From assembly GCA_025464125.1 (NCBI GenBank), contig JAODLU010000148.1, forward strand, positions 1 to 5,540: a stretch of DNA of 5,540 bases, given 5' to 3'. Of the stretch, positions 1 through 5,534 are shown piece after piece; position 1 is the stretch's first letter; each line of letters starts with the position of its first letter. The stretch is from Microbacteriaceae bacterium (GTDB lineage: Bacteria > Actinomycetota > Actinomycetes > Actinomycetales > Microbacteriaceae). A program made the position numbers and the translations under genes. Below the pieces are notes generated by a model, which was not told where the DNA came from, did no database searches, and saw only the letters and a program-made list of their open reading frames with translations.

Positions 1-797
1 GCGAGCAGCTGGACCGGGCATCCAGTGTCGGCGTTCGCGGTGTTGTGCAGGTCGGCGGCGACCTCGCGACCTCCCGCTGGTCTGCCGAGATGGCGGCCAG
101 GGAGCCGCGCATGCTGGCGGCCGTGGCCATCCATCCCAATGAGGCGCCGCGCTACGAGGCCGCAGGCGAACTCGATGCCGCTCTCGCCGAGATCGACGAC
201 CTGGCCGGGCGCCCGCGCGTGCGCGCAGTCGGCGAGACCGGACTCGACTTTTTTCGCACGGGGGAGGAGGGCAGGGCTGCCCAGTTCCGCTCGTTCGAAG
301 CGCACATCGAGATCGCCAAGAAGCACGGCCTGGCGATGCAGATTCACGATCGGGATGCCCACGCCGAAGTGCTGGCAACGCTGCGCCGTGTCGGTGCCCC
401 CGAGAAAACCGTCTTCCACTGTTTCTCCGGTGATGCCGAGATGGCCCGCATCTGTGCTGACAACGGCTGGTACCTCTCCTTCGCCGGAACTGTCACATTC
501 AAGAACGCTGGCAACCTGCGCGAAGCCCTCGAAGCCATTCCGCGCAGCCAGGTGCTGGTCGAGACTGATGCCCCCTACCTCACGCCCGTTCCCTACCGCG
601 GGCGCCCGAACGCGCCATACCTGATCCCCACCACCCTGCGCTTCATGGCGGATCACCTCGGAACCGATGTCGGCCTGCTCGCCGCACAGGTCTCCTCGAA
701 CACCGAGCTCGTCTACGGAAGCTGGGATGCCGAGCCCGTGATCCAGGAACTCGGCTCGCCATATGAGCCAGCCATCGACCCGTCAGACATCGCGTGA
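1..797 (+). CDS. tatD: TatD-family metal-dependent hydrolase (DNase), 5'-truncated
   Basis: The reading frame is open from base 3, so the gene starts upstream of the window; 264 codons are visible before TGA at 795–797. The family folds as a TIM barrel, binds two divalent metals in the cytoplasm and acts as a 3'-5' exonuclease/DNase linked to DNA repair and quality control. Visible family signatures are AIHPNE, then VGETGLDFF with the metal-binding Glu codon at 234–236, a His in MQIHDRDA (345–347), a His in VFHCFSGD (417–419), and the C-terminal VETDAPYLTP with the catalytic Asp at 567–569, followed by YRGRPNAP. The N-terminal HxH metal motif must lie in the missing part, probably a few tens of residues. 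All visible active-site residues are intact, so nothing suggests a broken gene. Its 3' end overlaps rsmA. The exact physiological substrate of bacterial TatD paralogues is uncertain. Confidence 0.95.
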   Translation, partial: EQLDRASSVGVRGVVQVGGDLATSRWSAEMAAREPRMLAAVAIHPNEAPRYEAAGELDAALAEIDDLAGRPRVRAVGETGLDFFRTGEEGRAAQFRSFEAHIEIAKKHGLAMQIHDRDAHAEVLATLRRVGAPEKTVFHCFSGDAEMARICADNGWYLSFAGTVTFKNAGNLREALEAIPRSQVLVETDAPYLTPVPYRGRPNAPYLIPTTLRFMADHLGTDVGLLAAQVSSNTELVYGSWDAEPVIQELGSPYEPAIDPSDIA

Positions 798-1656
798 TCG
801 ACCTCCCCGGCCGGGCGTGAGCGCCCTCCTGGGCCCGGCAGAGGTGCGAGATCTCGCAGAGCTGCTCGGCATCCAGCCGACGAAGAAACTCGGCCAGAAC
901 TTTGTTATCGACGGCAACACTGTGCGTCGCATCGTGAAGGCCGCAGCAATCCAGCCTGGACAGAGCGTTGTGGAGGTCGGCCCAGGGCTCGGGTCCCTGA
1001 CGCTCGGGCTGCTGGAGCTCGGGGCATCCGTCGTCGCGGTCGAGATAGACAAGCGGCTTGCAGCCCAGCTGCCGGTCACGGTCGAGCAGTTTCAGCCGGG
1101 CTCCAACCTGACGGTGATAACGCAGGACGCGATGACGATCACCGAGCTTCCGAACGACCCGACGGCCCTCGTCGCCAACCTGCCGTACAACATCTCTGTG
1201 CCAGTGCTGCTGCACTTTCTCGAACACTTTCCCCGCATTCTCACCGGGATGGTGATGGTGCAGGCCGAGGTCGGGCAGCGCATCGCCGCGACACCCGGCT
1301 CCAAGATCTACGGCAGCCCAAGCGTCAAGGCAGCGTGGTACGGCCACTGGCGCACCGCCGGAATGGTGAGCAGGCAGGTGTTCTGGCCGGTGCCCAACGT
1401 CGACTCGATCCTCGTGGCCTTCGCGCTGCGGGAGACGTCGATCGGCACCGAGCAGGAACGGCTGGCCACCTTCGCACTCGTGGATGCCGCGTTCCAGCAG
1501 CGCAGGAAGATGCTGCGGCAGTCGTTGTCTGTGGTGCTCGGCGACAGCGGAGCGGCATCCGTCACCATGGAGGCCGCCGGCATCGCGCCGACAGCCCGCG
1601 GTGAGCAGCTGACCGTCGACGACTTCCTCGCAATAGCCCGCCAGCACCTCGGGTAA
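763..1656 (+). CDS. rsmA: 16S rRNA (adenine(1518)-N6/adenine(1519)-N6)-dimethyltransferase RsmA/KsgA
   Basis: This protein uses S-adenosylmethionine to dimethylate two adjacent adenines in the 3'-terminal hairpin of 16S rRNA, a late 30S assembly step; its loss classically gives kasugamycin resistance. The 297-residue product is normal for actinobacterial members. In order it shows KKLGQNFV (41–48), SAM motif I VEVGPGLGSL (70–79), acidic VAVEID (91–96), QDAM (121–124), catalytic NLPY (139–142), the VQAEVGQRI segment (166–174), the family block KIYGSPSVKAAWY (181–193), VFWPVPNVDS (206–215) and QQRRKMLRQSL (245–255). ATG 763 is chosen because an AGGAA-type site lies about 14 nt upstream, although that spacing is long. 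GTG 817 would also keep all motifs but has no visible ribosome binding site. The 35-nt overlap with tatD and 9-nt gap to ispE suggest cotranscription and coupled translation. Confidence 0.97.
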   Translation: MSQPSTRQTSRDRPPRPGVSALLGPAEVRDLAELLGIQPTKKLGQNFVIDGNTVRRIVKAAAIQPGQSVVEVGPGLGSLTLGLLELGASVVAVEIDKRLAAQLPVTVEQFQPGSNLTVITQDAMTITELPNDPTALVANLPYNISVPVLLHFLEHFPRILTGMVMVQAEVGQRIAATPGSKIYGSPSVKAAWYGHWRTAGMVSRQVFWPVPNVDSILVAFALRETSIGTEQERLATFALVDAAFQQRRKMLRQSLSVVLGDSGAASVTMEAAGIAPTARGEQLTVDDFLAIARQHLG

Positions 1657-1665
1657 GTTGGAACC

Positions 1666-2601
1666 ATGACCACCTCGGCCGCACCAAAGGTGGTGCACGC
1701 ACGGGCACCGGGAAAGATCAACGTCTTCCTGAAGGTCGGCGCCCTGCTCGAAGACGGCTACCACGACGTGGCGACCGCCTTCCAGGCCGTGTCGCTCACC
1801 GAAGAGGTGCGTGCGGTTGCCGCAGACGACTTCTCGGTCAGCTTCTCCGGTTCCGTCGACACATCAGGGCTGAGCACAGACGGCACGAACCTCGCCATCA
1901 AGGCTGCAACCCTCCTCGCCCGTCGCACCGGCTATCGCAAGGGCGTCCACCTCGAGATCGAGAAGAACGTTCCGATCGCCGGTGGCATGGGCGGTGGGTC
2001 AGCGGATGCCGCAGCCACCCTCCTCGCCTGCGACACGTTGTGGGGCACCGACCTCAGCCGTGAGGAGCTGCTCGACCTCGCAACCCAGCTCGGGTCAGAC
2101 GTACCATTCGCGTTCACCGGCGGCACGGCGATCGGCACCGGGCGCGGCGACCAGCTCAGCCCTGCGCTCGCCAAGGGCCAGTTCCAGTGGGTGCTCGCTC
2201 TCGCCGGTTTCGGCATGAGCACGCCGGATGTCTACAGCGAACTGGATCGTCACCGCGACCGTCATTCGCAGGACATCTTTCCGGCACAGCCGCAGCCGCA
2301 GGTAGACACAGGGGTGCTGCAGGCACTTCGCGCCGGCGACCCGCACATGCTCGCCGAGGTGCTTCACAACGATTTGCAGGCACCGGCGCTGCACCTGGAA
2401 CCGCAGCTGGCCTCCGTGATCGAACTGGGTGAAGAAAACGGCGCGCTCGCGGGAATTATCTCCGGCTCTGGCCCGACAGTCGCCTTCCTTGCGGCCGATC
2501 TCGACAGCGCGCTCGAACTGCAGATCGCGCTGAGCGCCGCACGCCTGACCGTTGTTCGGGCCACCGGACCCGTGCATGGCGCACGGATAGTGAACGTCTA
2601 G
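1666..2601 (+). CDS. ispE: 4-diphosphocytidyl-2-C-methyl-D-erythritol kinase IspE
   Basis: IspE phosphorylates the 2-hydroxyl of CDP-methylerythritol with ATP, the fourth step of the MEP route to IPP and DMAPP, in the cytoplasm. The 311-residue product is a GHMP kinase of usual length. Visible motifs are [10 protein letters not shown] (13–22, with the substrate-binding Lys17), DGYHDVAT (30–37), the glycine-rich ATP loop [14 protein letters not shown] (103–116), LGSDVPF (142–148, with the catalytic Asp145), [11 protein letters not shown] (152–162) and the C-terminal IISGSGPTV (264–272). ATG 1666 lies 9 nt after the rsmA stop, with only a weak GGA upstream. GTG 1690 or GTG 1693, just before the conserved HARAPGKIN, are alternative starts. 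The gene probably shares the tatD–rsmA transcript. No terminator-like hairpin is visible between its stop and the next gene. A complete MEP pathway is inferred from known actinobacterial biology. Confidence 0.97.
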   Translation: MTTSAAPKVVHARAPGKINVFLKVGALLEDGYHDVATAFQAVSLTEEVRAVAADDFSVSFSGSVDTSGLSTDGTNLAIKAATLLARRTGYRKGVHLEIEKNVPIAGGMGGGSADAAATLLACDTLWGTDLSREELLDLATQLGSDVPFAFTGGTAIGTGRGDQLSPALAKGQFQWVLALAGFGMSTPDVYSELDRHRDRHSQDIFPAQPQPQVDTGVLQALRAGDPHMLAEVLHNDLQAPALHLEPQLASVIELGEENGALAGIISGSGPTVAFLAADLDSALELQIALSAARLTVVRATGPVHGARIVNV

Positions 2602-2629
2602 ACGTTTTCCGAGCTTGCGTGCATATCCT
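2599..2629 (+). promoter_or_regulatory. Candidate promoter for the molybdopterin oxidoreductase gene, leaderless type
   Basis: TATCCT at 2624–2629 matches the actinobacterial -10 pattern TANNNT and ends six bases before GTG 2636. That spacing would put the transcription start on the first base of the start codon. Upstream, TAGACG (2599–2604, 19-nt spacer) or GACGTT (2601–2606, 17-nt spacer) are loose -35 candidates. The ispE stop codon lies within this stretch, so the downstream gene could be transcribed independently of the housekeeping block. The call rests on pattern and spacing only. Confidence 0.4.
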
Positions 2630-2635
2630 GAGGGA

Positions 2636-4219
2636 GTGAAACCAACAGGGGCACGCAACGTTCGCCTCTTCGCCGCCCTCATGGGCGTGTCTGCCGCAGC
2701 CGTCGTGCTCGGTGTCGCCGAAGTACTGAGCCTCTTCTTCGGCACGGCTGGCAGCCCCATCTTCGCCGTCGGATCCCTCGTCATCGACCTGGTTCCACCC
2801 GGCGTGAAAGACATGGTCATCGCGCTCTTCGGCACGGGTGACAAGGCTGCGCTGCTCACCATCCTCGGAATCGTGATCGTGGTGCTTGCGGGCCTTGCCG
2901 GAATTCTTGAGGCACGAAGGCCACCGCTCGGCATAGTGGTGTTCGGCGTCGCGGCAGTGCTGGCCGTCGTGGCGGTGGTTACGCGGGCCGGGGCATCCGG
3001 ATTCAATGGTGTGCCAACCGTGGTCGGTGCAGTCGTCGGCGTCGTGCTGCTGCGCATCGGCATCCAGCGGCTGGAGCGCTGGCGGGTCTTCGAAGAAAAA
3101 CGGTCGTCGGTGGTCACCCGTTCTGGATCGGTTGCCCGCGGCCCGCAACTCGAGCGCCGCAGCTTCCTGTCGCTTGCAATCGTGGCCGGGGGCATCGCGA
3201 TCGCGGCCGGCGCCGGTGCGCGCGTCTTCAACTCGATGACAACCGCCGTGACCGAGGCCCGCAGCAAGCTGAAGCTGCCGAAGGCGACGGTGGCGGCGGA
3301 TCCGGTGCCAGCCGGCGCCGAACTCGGCCTCGACGGGCTGACCCCGTACGTCACGCCGAACAGCGAGTTCTATCGCATCGACACCGCGCTGCAGGTGCCA
3401 TCGGTGGACGCTGACAAGTGGAAGCTCAAGATCACCGGCATGGTCGAGAACGAGGTCGAGATCGACTTCGCCGAGCTGCTGGCCCTGCCGCTGGAAGAGC
3501 ATATGGCCACCCTCGCGTGCGTCTCGAACGACGTCGGCGGCGACCTCATCGGCAACGCGCTCTGGCTCGGCTACCCCATCCGTGAACTGCTGAAGCGGGC
3601 GGTTCCGAAGGCTGGCGCAGACATGGTGCTCTCCACGAGCATCGACGGATTCACTGCGGGCACCCCCCTGGCCGTGCTGCAGGATGAGGGCACAGAGGCC
3701 CTCCTCGCCGTCGGCATGAACGGGGAACCGCTGCCGCTCGCGCACGGCTTCCCCGTGCGCATGGTGGTGCCCGGTCTCTACGGCTACGTCTCCGCAACGA
3801 AGTGGGTAGTGCAAATGGAGGTGACCAGGTTCGCCGATGCCCAGGGCTACTGGACTCCGCGCGGCTGGGACGCGAAAGGTCCCGTGAAACTGTCATCCCG
3901 CATCGACACCCCGCGCGACGGCGCGAGGGTCGGTTCAGGCGAGATCGCCATCGCCGGTGTCGCATGGGACCAGCACGTCGGCGTCGCCTCCGTCGACGTG
4001 AAGGTCGACGACGGCCCGTGGCTGCCGACGACCCTCGCTGACTCAGTCTCGGCAGACACCTGGCGGCAGTGGGTCTACCGCTGGACGCCGACCAAAGGCT
4101 CCCACGACATCTTCGTGCGCGCGACGAACGTCGAGGGCGACAGCCAGAACGAGGCATACAGACCCCCGGACCCGAACGGCTCAGAGGGCTGGCACTCGGT
4201 GACGGTGACGGTCGGATGA
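2636..4219 (+). CDS. Membrane-anchored molybdopterin-dependent oxidoreductase (sulfite oxidase/MsrP family)
   Basis: The product (527 aa from GTG 2636) has four hydrophobic helices at about residues 10–35, 71–91, 98–116 and 125–143. A basic linker follows, then RRSFLSL with twin Arg at 174–175, a fifth helix to about 197, a Moco-binding domain at about 233–410 and an Ig-like dimerization domain at about 418–527. The molybdenum-ligand Cys is Cys295 (TGC 3518–3520) in ATLACVSNDVGG. GYVSATKWV and GYWTPRGW are further family signatures. Relatives oxidise sulfite or reduce methionine sulfoxide; the substrate cannot be read from the sequence. With the N-terminus inside, the enzyme domain would face outward. 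No haem partner (MsrQ/YedZ type) or cytochrome gene is adjacent. GTG 2636 is preferred for its -10 spacing, and because the seven extra residues from TTG 2615 look unrelated to a helix start. ATG 2681 would cut into helix 1. Confidence 0.9.
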   Translation: MKPTGARNVRLFAALMGVSAAAVVLGVAEVLSLFFGTAGSPIFAVGSLVIDLVPPGVKDMVIALFGTGDKAALLTILGIVIVVLAGLAGILEARRPPLGIVVFGVAAVLAVVAVVTRAGASGFNGVPTVVGAVVGVVLLRIGIQRLERWRVFEEKRSSVVTRSGSVARGPQLERRSFLSLAIVAGGIAIAAGAGARVFNSMTTAVTEARSKLKLPKATVAADPVPAGAELGLDGLTPYVTPNSEFYRIDTALQVPSVDADKWKLKITGMVENEVEIDFAELLALPLEEHMATLACVSNDVGGDLIGNALWLGYPIRELLKRAVPKAGADMVLSTSIDGFTAGTPLAVLQDEGTEALLAVGMNGEPLPLAHGFPVRMVVPGLYGYVSATKWVVQMEVTRFADAQGYWTPRGWDAKGPVKLSSRIDTPRDGARVGSGEIAIAGVAWDQHVGVASVDVKVDDGPWLPTTLADSVSADTWRQWVYRWTPTKGSHDIFVRATNVEGDSQNEAYRPPDPNGSEGWHSVTVTVG

Positions 4220-4226
4220 TGCGGCT

Positions 4227-4251
4227 CCCCGAGCGGCTCCGCCGCTAGGGG
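4227..4251 (+). terminator. GC-rich hairpin after the oxidoreductase gene, probable terminator
   Basis: AGCGGC (4232–4237) and GCCGCT (4241–4246) pair perfectly around a TCC loop. After one G/A mismatch, CCCC (4227–4230) and GGGG (4248–4251) extend the stem to ten pairs. It begins 8 nt after the TGA at 4217–4219. There is no T-tract, which is common for actinobacterial terminators, so terminator function is inferred from position and stem strength. Confidence 0.55.
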
Positions 4252-4256
4252 CTGCG

Positions 4257-4324
4257 CCCCGCCCTGCGCGCCCCGCCCCGCCCTGCGCGCCCCGCCCTGC
4301 GCGCCCCGCCTCGCCTGCCCCGCC
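4257..4324. repeat. 14-nt GC-rich tandem repeat
   Basis: The unit CCCCGCCCTGCGCG occurs exactly at 4257–4270, 4276–4289 and 4290–4303. A CCCCG insertion (4271–4275) separates the first two. A degenerate unit (4304–4317) and a half unit CCCCGCC (4318–4324) follow. The array starts six bases after the terminator stem and is almost pure C/G. No coding role is visible. It may have grown by replication slippage, or it may be part of the tail of the repeat complex that follows. Confidence 0.85.
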
Positions 4325-4337
4325 ACCACATCCCCAC

Positions 4338-4394
4338 CGAGTGCGCACCAGATGTCGTGTCGATTCCATCGACACAGCATCTATTGCGCAGTCG
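4338..4394. repeat. 57-nt interrupted palindrome, copy 1
   Basis: Two 27-nt arms (4338–4364 and 4368–4394) around a TCC centre match at 22 of 27 positions. The outer segment CGAGTGCGCA (4338–4347) pairs with TGCGCAGTCG (4385–4394) with one mismatch. AGATG (4350–4354) pairs with CATCT (4378–4382). The inner TGTCGAT (4358–4364) and ATCGACA (4368–4374) are perfect. A symmetric 2-nt mismatch separates the outer and middle segments. A second copy in the same orientation lies at 5389–5445. It would form a cruciform or RNA hairpin. Its function is unknown. Confidence 0.85.
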
Positions 4395-4441
4395 AGCTGC
4401 CCGAGCGAGCGCTTGCGCAGTCGAGTTGCCCGAGCGAGCGC
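4384..4441. repeat. 29-nt tandem duplication
   Basis: Bases 4384–4412 and 4413–4441 are the same 29-nt unit with a single C/T difference at unit position 14. Each begins TTGCGCAGTCGAG and ends GAGCGAGCGC. The first unit begins inside the right arm of the palindrome at 4338–4394, so the duplication copied the palindrome's outer end plus 18 nt of flank. Bases 4442–4508, between this repeat and the next gene, show no convincing promoter or ribosome binding site. Confidence 0.85.
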
Positions 4442-4508
4442 CCGGTCGGCAGCGACAACGTGTGGAGCGACTCGGCGCCGAAGGCGGGGCATCCGCCACC
4501 ATGGGCGA

Positions 4509-5423
4509 ATGAGGCCGCGACCCCTTCCAGACCAACTCGATTCGAGCGCATTCACGACAGCGGATGCTCGCGCAGCAGGCATCACGACCGGGCGGCTGCG
4601 TGCGGCGGATCTCCGCGCGCCGCACCGCGGAGTGAGAGTCTCCACGACCCTGCCCGGTGATCTCGTGGCCGAGTACGAAGCGCGGATGCCGTCGCGCGAG
4701 TTCTTCAGCCATGCGACCGCCGCGCGCATATACGGGATTCCGGTGCCTGCGGGCATGGCGAAAGCTGCTCTCCACGTGAGCGTGCTCATGCCAGGTGCGG
4801 CTCCGCGGACACGAGGCGTCGTCGGGCACAGGCTCACCGGGCCGGTTTCGCGGCGGACTCACCACGGGCATCCAGTAATCAGCCCTGCTCTGGCCTGGGC
4901 GCAACTCGCGAGTGGCGCCGCGCTCGACGACCTGGTCGTCGCGGGTGATTACCTGGTGGCGCGCAAGCATCCACTGTGCACGCTCGCCGAACTCAACGCC
5001 GTGCTGCGGGCCACATCGCGGGGCGTGAAAAAGCTTCGGATGGCGCTGGCGTTGATTCGACCCGGCGTCGATTCGCCGATGGAGACCCGACTCCGACTCC
5101 TGATTTGCCGGGCGGGACTGCCGGAGCCAGTGATCGGGCACACGGTGCGGGATGCCGCCGGCGGCCACGTTGCGACACCAGACCTCGCATATGTGGAGCA
5201 CAGGATCGCGATCGAGTACGAGGGTGAGGTCCACCGCACCGATCGACACGTGTACCTCTCCGATATTGAGCGGCGCGATGAGCTGGAGCGGGCGGGATGG
5301 CACGTGGTGAGGGTGGTCGCGCATCACGTCTACGTGCAACCTGGCCCTCTCGCGGCCCGGATCGCACGTGCACTCGAACTTCGAGGGTCGAGTGCGCACC
5401 AGATGTCCTCTCCCGATGGCTGA
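4509..5423 (+). CDS. DUF559/Vsr-like endonuclease-domain protein with AbiEi-like N-terminus (hypothetical)
   Basis: The 304-residue product from ATG 4509 resembles actinobacterial proteins annotated as hypothetical, DUF559 or AbiEi-like. Residues about 10–45 (FTTADARAAGITTGRLRAADL, then HRGVRV) look like a winged-helix segment. The C-terminal part has SPMETR (189–194), PDLAY with Asp225, IAIEYEGEVH with Glu236 and Glu238, then DIERRDEL (252–259) and GWHVVRV (263–269). This matches the fold order of PD-(D/E)XK nucleases related to Vsr, but ExE replaces ExK. DNA cleavage is inferred and unproven. No signal peptide or membrane helix is seen. The open frame extends back to 4341, but the extra 56 residues would translate the repeats and are Arg/Ser-rich and unconvincing. 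No clear ribosome binding site precedes 4509. The last ten residues (SAHQMSSPDG) and the stop come from palindrome copy 2. No partner toxin gene is visible. Confidence 0.8.
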   Translation: MRPRPLPDQLDSSAFTTADARAAGITTGRLRAADLRAPHRGVRVSTTLPGDLVAEYEARMPSREFFSHATAARIYGIPVPAGMAKAALHVSVLMPGAAPRTRGVVGHRLTGPVSRRTHHGHPVISPALAWAQLASGAALDDLVVAGDYLVARKHPLCTLAELNAVLRATSRGVKKLRMALALIRPGVDSPMETRLRLLICRAGLPEPVIGHTVRDAAGGHVATPDLAYVEHRIAIEYEGEVHRTDRHVYLSDIERRDELERAGWHVVRVVAHHVYVQPGPLAARIARALELRGSSAHQMSSPDG

Positions 5424-5445
5424 CACAGCATCTACTGCGCACTCG
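5389..5445. repeat. 57-nt interrupted palindrome, copy 2
   Basis: This copy has the same length and orientation as 4338–4394 and is identical at 44 of 57 positions. The first 19 bases are the same, and most differences fall in the central 14. CGAGTGCGCA (5389–5398) and TGCGCACTCG (5436–5445) are now perfectly complementary. AGATG (5401–5405) and CATCT (5429–5433) are kept, with the same symmetric 2-nt mismatch between segments. The inner stem of copy 1 is lost apart from a short TGTC/GACA. The left half lies inside the preceding coding sequence, and its TGA at 5421–5423 falls within the repeat. Confidence 0.85.
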
Positions 5446-5453
5446 GCGGGTGT

Positions 5454-5534
5454 GGGATGCCGCGGGGCGGCCGCCCCGGCGCGGGCATGCGGGCGGCCCC
5501 CCGCGGCCACGGCGGCAGTACCCCGCCGCATCCC
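5454..5534. repeat. Nested inverted repeats at the window end
   Basis: GGGATGCCGCGGGG (5454–5467) is the inverse of CCCCGCCGCATCCC (5521–5534) at 13 of 14 positions, so it encloses the hairpin at 5460–5506 and competes with it for the left arm. Inside lies a perfect 16-bp palindrome, CGGGGCGGCCGCCCCG (5463–5478). Several alternative folds are therefore possible. No gene can be supported in 5446–5540; a 27-codon frame at 5457–5540 is low-complexity Gly/Pro/Arg and is not called. Confidence 0.7.
5460..5506. terminator. Very strong GC hairpin downstream of the nuclease-like gene
   Basis: CCGCGGGG (5460–5467) pairs with CCCCGCGG (5499–5506), and GGCCGCCC (5469–5476) pairs with GGGCGGCC (5491–5498). 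This gives a 16-bp stem with a single bulged C at 5468 and a 14-nt loop. It starts 36 nt after the stop codon. There is no T-tract. Factor-independent termination is plausible on strength and position, but the hairpin may instead belong to the neighbouring repeat complex. Confidence 0.5.

Noticed and set aside
643..1764. Minus-strand open frame (373 codons) opposite rsmA
   Set aside because: It is a shadow of rsmA, whose SAM and NLPY motifs are unambiguous on the plus strand.
2615..2635. TTG 2615 as start of the oxidoreductase
   Set aside because: It has no ribosome binding site, its seven extra residues look non-coding, and it would sit upstream of the -10 hexamer that suits GTG 2636.
2456..3814. 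Minus-strand open frame (452 codons) opposite the oxidoreductase and ispE end
   Set aside because: It is His/Asp/Arg-rich with no family motifs, and the plus strand encodes clear IspE and Moco-domain signatures over the same bases.
4384..4441. Possible mini-CRISPR from two 29-nt repeats
   Set aside because: The repeats abut with no spacer, there are only two copies, and no cas gene is in the window.
4483..4497. Small GGCGG/CCGCC hairpin just upstream of the nuclease-like gene as a regulator
   Set aside because: Five base pairs with a 5-nt loop are common by chance at this GC content, and no link to a ribosome binding site is visible.
4341..4508. N-terminal extension of the nuclease-like gene from GTG 4341
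   Set aside because: The 56 extra residues translate the palindrome and the 29-nt tandem repeat, are Arg/Ser-rich without domain character, and the recognisable N-terminus begins at ATG 4509.
4245..5531. Long minus-strand open frame (428 codons) over the accessory region
   Set aside because: It is antisense to the nuclease-like gene, runs through the repeats and hairpins, is Arg/Ala/Gly-rich and shows no recognisable motif. Long shadow frames are expected at this GC content.
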